From Microbulbifer harenosus (GTDB lineage Bacteria; Pseudomonadota; Gammaproteobacteria; Pseudomonadales; Cellvibrionaceae): 64,000 bases of DNA. Every line of letters starts with the position of its first letter. The first letter of the stretch is position 1. The stretch spans positions 180,149 through 244,148 of the forward strand of contig NZ_VANI01000007.1 in assembly GCF_005771435.1 (NCBI RefSeq), read 5' to 3'. The translations under genes and the position numbers were made by a program. The notes under the pieces are model-generated. The model saw only the letters and a list, made by a program, of their open reading frames with translations. It searched no databases and was not told the DNA's origin. Positions 59,901-64,000 of this stretch are shown here, piece after piece.

Positions 59901-62900
59901 ATTATGCCCGCTGGCGTGCCCCTGAATGTGCTGACCACTGCCTAAGAAAACCTCAACGCCGAAAATGTCGAGCACCCCATAGCCTACACTTGCCGCGCCG
60001 GATGCCAGCACCCAATCGCGCTGAAGTTCACTTTCGAATCTATCCCTGCCCGCCGCGCCGTCAATCCTCCCAGAAATGCTGAACTTCAGAGAAGTTGCAG
60101 AATTTGCAGTGACCCAACCATCTTCGCCCTGCTTAAACACATCGTCACCGGAGGTACCTGTCAGACTTGTTGCCGATGCCTGTGCGATATGGGAAATCTT
60201 CAGGTCACCTGCGGTGAACACCTCAGGCTTAGCATGCAGAGCAAGGCCACCACTGAATTCCGAAGCCAGCAACTGGTCGGCTCCGCCACCGCCATCCAGC
60301 CATTCCATACCACTCACATCTATGGACGCGACCCTGATACTGCCGTCGCTGTTCAGGGTGAACACATCAGCGTTACCGGTACCCACAAGCCCCGCATCAG
60401 CAGCTACCTTAAGCATTTCAATTTGCTTGAAAGTAACACCCTTACCTTCCGCACTTTTTTCACCCACGATGGTCCAGTCCATGCCACTCGCACCGATTAC
60501 GGTATCCTCGCCGCCCTTGGCATCGACCTGGGTAGTCTCACTGATTTCATAGCCGTTAATGGTCACGATGCCATGCTCGTCAATCGACAGCTCGTCTTTT
60601 CCTTCAGTGGCCTCAAGCGCATTGGCGGTGATTTTGTCGATATCGTAAAACTGAATCGAGCGGCTCTCGACATAGCCTTCTTCACTTAGCCTGGCGGAAG
60701 AGCCCCTGGCAATCAGACTGTTGGTTCCGCCTTTACCCCGCACTTCGCTCAACCCGGAAACCGTCAGCTCCGCAACCGAAACGGTTTTGGCTCCCGTTAC
60801 CTCGAAGCTGTCATCACCACTGTGCCCATCGAGGCTCTCGAACTCCGCGGAATTCAATTCCCGGAAGATCAACCCATCACCCGTCGTCAGTTCACGATTG
60901 GTTCCCGTCAGGGCGAGTGCCGTGTTGTAGCCCAAGGCATCGAGGTGATCGCCATTGACCGAGCCATTCCCTCTGACCGAGGTCAACCCACGGAATACCA
61001 TATCCTCGACCTGAACCTCGGCATCCGCTGCGGAGTTGCCGGTCAGGGTGAAGGTGTCGTCGCCAGCCGTGCCCACCAGGCCCGCGTTGTTGGCGACGAA
61101 GTTGCGGAAGCCATCGAACCGGATTCCACTGTTGCTCGCACTGTCCGAATCTTGCAACTGCCAGTCGATCGCCGCCAATCCGGTGGCGATATTGCCTGTG
61201 CCCCCGGCGGTGATTGTCGTTACGCCGGTAAACCCGATACCCCGCGCCCCAACCTCGTTGTTGGCCTGCACGACGAAATTATCCGCTTGGGCACTGCCCC
61301 GCAGACTGTTAGCGATGGCGGTTGAGATACCGGTGAAAGTTGCTCCACCAGCCTCCACTTCACCGTTGTTGCCGGTAAGTGCCAGTCCGGCAGAGAAGTT
61401 GCTGGCATCAATATTCCCGGCGCCTCCCGCCTGGAACTCTTCGACCTGGGTAAAGTTCACACCGGTGTGATCAACGATACCCTCGGCGCTCAAGGTGTAT
61501 TCTCGATCATTACCGGCGATCACTGTGTCGCGGCCATCACCGGCGGCGACACTCACCAAATCGCGAAAATCGATGCCGCTCACATTGAGGCTGGTTCCGT
61601 CAGCAGAGAAGGTGAAGGTCTCGGCACTGGTGCTGCCAGTGAGCGACGAGGAGCTGGACGTGTTAATACCGGTGAATTTGATACCGCTGGTAGTGAAGGC
61701 GTTCCCCTCACCGGTCAACGCGACTTCACCTATCGCCACGACATCATCAACACCGGCACCAGCACTAACCGCCGTAATCTCGTGAAACTGGAAATTGCCG
61801 ACCTCGACGGCCTTGTTACCCAGCAAGGTAAAGTCATGACCATTGGCGTGGCCCTGGATAACACCACTGCCGCCGGTCAGAGAGAAGATATCGGTGAATG
61901 CCAGTCCGTTCAGCTCGACACCGCGGGCAGCGTCCTGCAACACCCAGTTCTGGTTAAACGTGCTGTTGAAGCTGTCGCTACCGCCACCGCTTTTGAGTTC
62001 GCTGTTTACGGTAAAGGCCACCGAGCCGTCAGCCGCGGTGGTAATTGCTCCGGAGCTGTCCTGGATGAACTGATCGTCGCCGCCAGTACCGGTCAAAATG
62101 CCGGTGGTCGCAGTTTCTATGCCGCGGAGCGTGAGTGTGTCTGCGGTGAATACACCTGCTACGGAATTCAACCCAAGACCCGCAGAAAAGTCTGCGGCAT
62201 CCAGGTCGTCATTCCCCCCCTTACCATCGACGAATGTCATCTCGCGAACGGTCACGTCACCGGCGGTAATCGTGCCATCGCTGTTCAGGGTAAATCTGTC
62301 GCCACCCTCGGTGCCATTCAGCCCGGCACCGGTTGCTACTACTGTTTCTACATTTTTAAAAGTTACGCCATTATTTTTCGCGCTATTGGCGCTGACCAGT
62401 GTCCAATCCTGGCCAACGACACCGACAATAGTTTCGTCACCTTCCGCGCCATCAATGGTTGAGGCCTTGACCAGAATTCTATTGACCAAGACACCATTGG
62501 TAGCGAATTCCAGTGCATCATCTTTTGAGGTGGCGACCAGCGTGTCGGTTTCGATTTCTCCGAGATCATAGAATCGGATGCTACCGGCAGAGGCATAACC
62601 TTCCTCATCCAGCGTAACCGTGTCCGCTGCTTTCAGATTATTGGCGCCGCCGTTACCTCGCACGTCACTCAACCCGGAGACCGTCAGCCCCGCGACCGAA
62701 ACGGTTTTGGCTCCTGTTACCTCGAAACTGTCATCACCACTGTGCCCATCGAGGCTCTCGAACTCCGCGGAATTCAATTCCCGGAAGGTCAACCCACCAC
62801 CCGTCGTCAGTTCACGGTCGGTTCCCGTCAGGGCGAGTGCCGTGTTGTAGCCCAAGGCATCGAGGTGATCGCCATTGACCGAGCCATTCCCTCTGACCGA

Positions 62901-64000
62901 GGTCAACCCGCTGAATACCATGTCGTGGACTTGAACCTCGGCATCCGCTGCGGAGCTGCCGGTCAGGGTGAAGGTGTCGTCGCCAGCCGTGCCCACCAGG
63001 CCCGCGTTGTTGGCGACGAGGTTGCGGAAGCCATCGAACCGGATTCCACTGTTGCTCGCACTGTCCGAATCTTGCAACTGCCAGTCGACTGCCGCCAATC
63101 CGGTGGCGATATTGTTTGTGCCGCCGGCGGTGATTGTCGTTACGCCGGAAAAATCAATGCCCCGCGCCTCAATCACATTATTGGCCTGCACGATGAAATT
63201 ATCCGCTAGGGCACTGCCCCGCAGACTGTCAGCGATAGCGGAATTCAATTCCCGGAAGATCAACCCATCACCCGTCGTCAATTCACGATCGGTTCCCGTC
63301 AGGGCGAGTGCCGCGCTGTAGCCTGAAGCATCCAGATGATCGCCAGTGTTCGAGCCATTCCCTCTGACCGAAGTCAAGCCGCTGAATACCATATCGTGGG
63401 CCTGAACTTCGGCATCCGCTGCGGAGCTGCCGGTCAGGGTGAAGGTGTCGTCGCCGGCCGTGCCCACCAGGCCCGCATTGTTGGCGACGAGGTTGCGGAA
63501 GCCATCGAACCGGATTCCACTGTTGCTCGCACTGTCCGAATCTTGCAACTGCCAGTCGACTGCCGCTAATCCGGTGGCGATATTGTTTGTGCCGCCGGCG
63601 CTGATTGTCGTTACGCCGGAAAAATCAATGCCCCGCGCCTCAATCACATTATTGACCTGCACGATGAAATTATCCGCTAGGGCACTGCCCCGCAGACTGT
63701 CAGCGATAGCGGAATTCAATTCCCGGAAGATCAACCCATCACCCGTCGTCAATTCACGATCGGTTCCCGTCAGGGCGAGTGCCGCGCTGTAGCCTGAAGC
63801 ATCCAGATGATCGCCAGTGTTCGAGCCATTCCCTCTGACCGAAGTCAAGCCGCTGAATACCATATCGTGGGCCTGAACTTCGGCATCCGCTGCGGAGCTG
63901 CCGGTCAGGGTGAAGGTGTCGTCGCCGGCCGTGCCCACCAGGCCCGCATTGTTGGCGACGAGGTTGCGGAAGCCATCGAACCGGATTCCACTGTTGCTTG
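56904..64000 (-). CDS. Giant repetitive surface/adhesin-like protein (5' end outside window)
   Basis: The frame is open for more than 2,360 codons to the right edge, so the N-terminus is missing. The protein is a long run of beta-rich repeats of the types GTAGDDTFTLTGSSAADAEV, MVFSGLTSVRGNG and WQLQDSDSASNSGIRFDGF, with GDDTF-like turns that recall but do not match Ca-binding RTX nonapeptides (no GGxGxDxLx series). The last ~250 residues (LEIGQINAGRGNVSLASSSF, FGLLTAANFRDTHITAGNIV) look like the beta-helix of filamentous-haemagglutinin-type secreted proteins, and the end is charged (PMDEGEDERRRKQ). Probably a secreted or cell-surface adhesin; two-partner secretion is a guess. Only an arbitrary internal ATG (63938) lies near the edge. 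Confidence 0.85.
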   Translation of the reverse strand, partial: SNSGIRFDGFRNLVANNAGLVGTAGDDTFTLTGSSAADAEVQAHDMVFSGLTSVRGNGSNTGDHLDASGYSAALALTGTDRELTTGDGLIFRELNSAIADSLRGSALADNFIVQVNNVIEARGIDFSGVTTISAGGTNNIATGLAAVDWQLQDSDSASNSGIRFDGFRNLVANNAGLVGTAGDDTFTLTGSSAADAEVQAHDMVFSGLTSVRGNGSNTGDHLDASGYSAALALTGTDRELTTGDGLIFRELNSAIADSLRGSALADNFIVQANNVIEARGIDFSGVTTITAGGTNNIATGLAAVDWQLQDSDSASNSGIRFDGFRNLVANNAGLVGTAGDDTFTLTGSSAADAEVQVHDMVFSGLTSVRGNGSVNGDHLDALGYNTALALTGTDRELTTGGGLTFRELNSAEFESLDGHSGDDSFEVTGAKTVSVAGLTVSGLSDVRGNGGANNLKAADTVTLDEEGYASAGSIRFYDLGEIETDTLVATSKDDALEFATNGVLVNRILVKASTIDGAEGDETIVGVVGQDWTLVSANSAKNNGVTFKNVETVVATGAGLNGTEGGDRFTLNSDGTITAGDVTVREMTFVDGKGGNDDLDAADFSAGLGLNSVAGVFTADTLTLRGIETATTGILTGTGGDDQFIQDSSGAITTAADGSVAFTVNSELKSGGGSDSFNSTFNQNWVLQDAARGVELNGLAFTDIFSLTGGSGVIQGHANGHDFTLLGNKAVEVGNFQFHEITAVSAGAGVDDVVAIGEVALTGEGNAFTTSGIKFTGINTSSSSSLTGSTSAETFTFSADGTSLNVSGIDFRDLVSVAAGDGRDTVIAGNDREYTLSAEGIVDHTGVNFTQVEEFQAGGAGNIDASNFSAGLALTGNNGEVEAGGATFTGISTAIANSLRGSAQADNFVVQANNEVGARGIGFTGVTTITAGGTGNIATGLAAIDWQLQDSDSASNSGIRFDGFRNFVANNAGLVGTAGDDTFTLTGNSAADAEVQVEDMVFRGLTSVRGNGSVNGDHLDALGYNTALALTGTNRELTTGDGLIFRELNSAEFESLDGHSGDDSFEVTGAKTVSVAELTVSGLSEVRGKGGTNSLIARGSSARLSEEGYVESRSIQFYDIDKITANALEATEGKDELSIDEHGIVTINGYEISETTQVDAKGGEDTVIGASGMDWTIVGEKSAEGKGVTFKQIEMLKVAADAGLVGTGNADVFTLNSDGSIRVASIDVSGMEWLDGGGGADQLLASEFSGGLALHAKPEVFTAGDLKISHIAQASATSLTGTSGDDVFKQGEDGWVTANSATSLKFSISGRIDGAAGRDRFESELQRDWVLASGAASVGYGVLDIFGVEVFLGSGQHIQGHASGHNFAVLGTNQVGIGDVTFNGIHSIGAAGGTDHVSAIAEVALAAAVGGINTSGINFSGIDSVTAAALAGSSGADTFVLSGAGALRANGIAFSGLTSVAAGTGDDTVLSRADHGYELDADSGVQHDGIRFAGIELFQGQNASLAVSGQDNAQITANGSVTSGTVSFTGLKSLTLDGSTNLQAWNGVTVEGAGEATSGGIFVSGVTSVSDTGALTGTSGDDVFTVSGTNSLSTSGMNFSGVSAVAAGAGSDTVAGDASHDWLLSPESGSLTHAEIAFTGLEQVTGGSGVIQGADSDSLYVLASDGSVQAGGIAFADIQSVRAGARTDRVETESGERWELGSTAGSASVSGITFSAIEQIGTDAALVDASQNDISESFFLSADGAEISVFGLIFDRVAEVYAGGEGGNEVTSSAGNWQLASGGQVSANGVAFHGIDRVNADNAVLTGTSAAEQFALTGVDGELSTAGIQFSGIGAVEGNGGSDTLLGSSADEAFALNANGEIAVSGIGFEGIASVDAGGGRDSVSGSGQNWASVAQGGALVDGAALATLESITVLFENIEQVQNTGAYAGPAFATDYFLSSPTSLNIGGVDFAGLQSIAAGSGDDTLHGVDAELSWTLDSRSGTLSDGQSSLAFSGFEQIVAGAGADTFNLNGGALSALDTGAGNDIVYMNGALLNSLLLGDGDDQVQILAGTQPATLSAGAGSDQLVMQLAGQQWRITGSSTARNTVGEFAFTGFEQLRDTTGGLNLVTSQQLDFTASQDSAGVNFAAAGMALEYNADGDLTLQSSSAATIGGSLRALAADLTLAGDLDIESELQSLSVRSSAGDINVTVLEKDDLEIGQINAGRGNVSLASSSFGLLTAANFRDTHITAGNIVLGYEPHVWGNVGEVIKPLRMDATGTVDLVALNYFDPAFLGQQPEFTATGNKNASIASAQTSQGLKSVIQNPVDDIAQLDPGIFSEVTPYSLGIDVLNLPEVRLLGGELVPMDEGEDERRRKQPMAVGGN
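60721..61320 (-). repeat. Higher-order repeat in the giant gene, copy 1 (1920-bp offset)
   Basis: This segment matches 62641-63240 at a constant offset of 1920 bp (640 codons), with scattered differences (for example GAGCCATTCCCTCTGACCGA at 60961 and 62881). Weaker similarity at about the same spacing extends left to about 59.9/61.8 kb. The offset keeps the frame. Confidence 0.85.
62641..63240 (-). repeat. Higher-order repeat in the giant gene, copy 2
   Basis: Partner of 60721-61320. Its right part is also the first, most diverged unit of the 471-bp tandem array, so two levels of duplication meet here. Confidence 0.85.
62770..64000 (-). repeat. 471-bp tandem array in the giant gene
   Basis: Units begin at GAATTC positions 62770, 63241 and 63712, exactly 471 bp (157 codons) apart. 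The second unit and the visible part of the third look identical over about 288 bp apart from one base near the edge. The array continues beyond the window. Confidence 0.93.

Noticed and set aside
60822..63792. Repeated plus-strand frames that look like a conserved small family
   Set aside because: Their similarity is caused by the DNA repeats of the giant minus-strand gene, not by selection on the plus-strand protein.
56904..64000. Interpretation of the giant protein as a classical RTX toxin
   Set aside because: GDDTF turns occur but the GGxGxDxLx nonapeptide arrays are absent, and the C-terminus does not look like a type I secretion signal.

Overview
The window reads as a chromosomal segment of a GC-rich, marine-type polysaccharide-degrading gammaproteobacterium. 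The closest fit I can suggest is Microbulbifer or another member of the Cellvibrionales. The reasons are a pectin/galacturonate catabolic block with a TonB-dependent receptor, the gammaproteobacterial order tRNA-Leu / rnr / rlmB ... rpsF / rpsR / DUF2232 / rplI / dnaB, a DUF3094 gene, an AlgZ/AlgR-like LytTR pair and a PsrA-type palindrome. The genus is inference; no rRNA is present. There is no phage, insertion sequence or CRISPR array.

Layout. 1-9.1 kb: a pectin block with a DUF4861 lipoprotein (cut by the window edge), a TonB-dependent receptor, a GH28 polygalacturonase, a FadR-type GntR regulator and a divergent altronate dehydratase (uxaA). Shared TTGGTAA/TTACCAA sites suggest one regulon. 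9.1-18 kb: two small ORFs, a PepB-like M17 peptidase with an in-frame 21-bp minisatellite, a zinc-ribbon/membrane/helical-repeat protein convergent with a rhomboid protease, a large MscS-family channel and a DUF6515-type secreted protein. 18-22.3 kb: an omega-amino-acid:pyruvate transaminase and GabD with a divergent LysR regulator, probably for GABA or a similar omega-amino acid. 22.3-26 kb: small metabolic and unknown genes (DUF2164, PaiB-like, a conserved two-TM protein, a sugar acetyltransferase, DJ-1/PfpI, VOC). 26-33.3 kb: an HExxH peptidase, a CocE/NonD hydrolase, an M1-family peptidase lipoprotein without a canonical GAMEN motif, and HdeD. 33.3-39.8 kb: a LytTR response regulator and its histidine kinase, an EVE protein, DUF3094, an acyl-CoA dehydrogenase with a PsrA-like operator, bioD and an L,D-transpeptidase.

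40-53.3 kb holds the conserved information-processing block dnaB, rplI, DUF2232, rpsR, rpsF and then rlmB, rnr. Between rpsF and rlmB about 5.9 kb of accessory genes are inserted: an alpha/beta hydrolase, a 2OG-Fe(II) oxygenase, and a four-gene ECF sigma / anti-sigma / secreted helical protein / TPR-beta-barrel module. 53.5-56.8 kb: ppc lies between two identical tRNA-Leu(CAG) genes, each with its own promoter, leader hairpin and terminator. From 56.9 kb to the right edge runs one giant, hierarchically repeated surface-type protein gene, cut at its 5' end.

The most unusual non-coding signal is a family of three ~125-bp intergenic elements (about 19.5, 29.6 and 39.9 kb). They share two hairpins with AGGGAT-type loops, enclosed in long outer arms whose sequence differs between copies but which stay self-complementary. 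Coordinates and starts were chosen by reading ribosome-binding sites and family N-termini; none was checked against a database.
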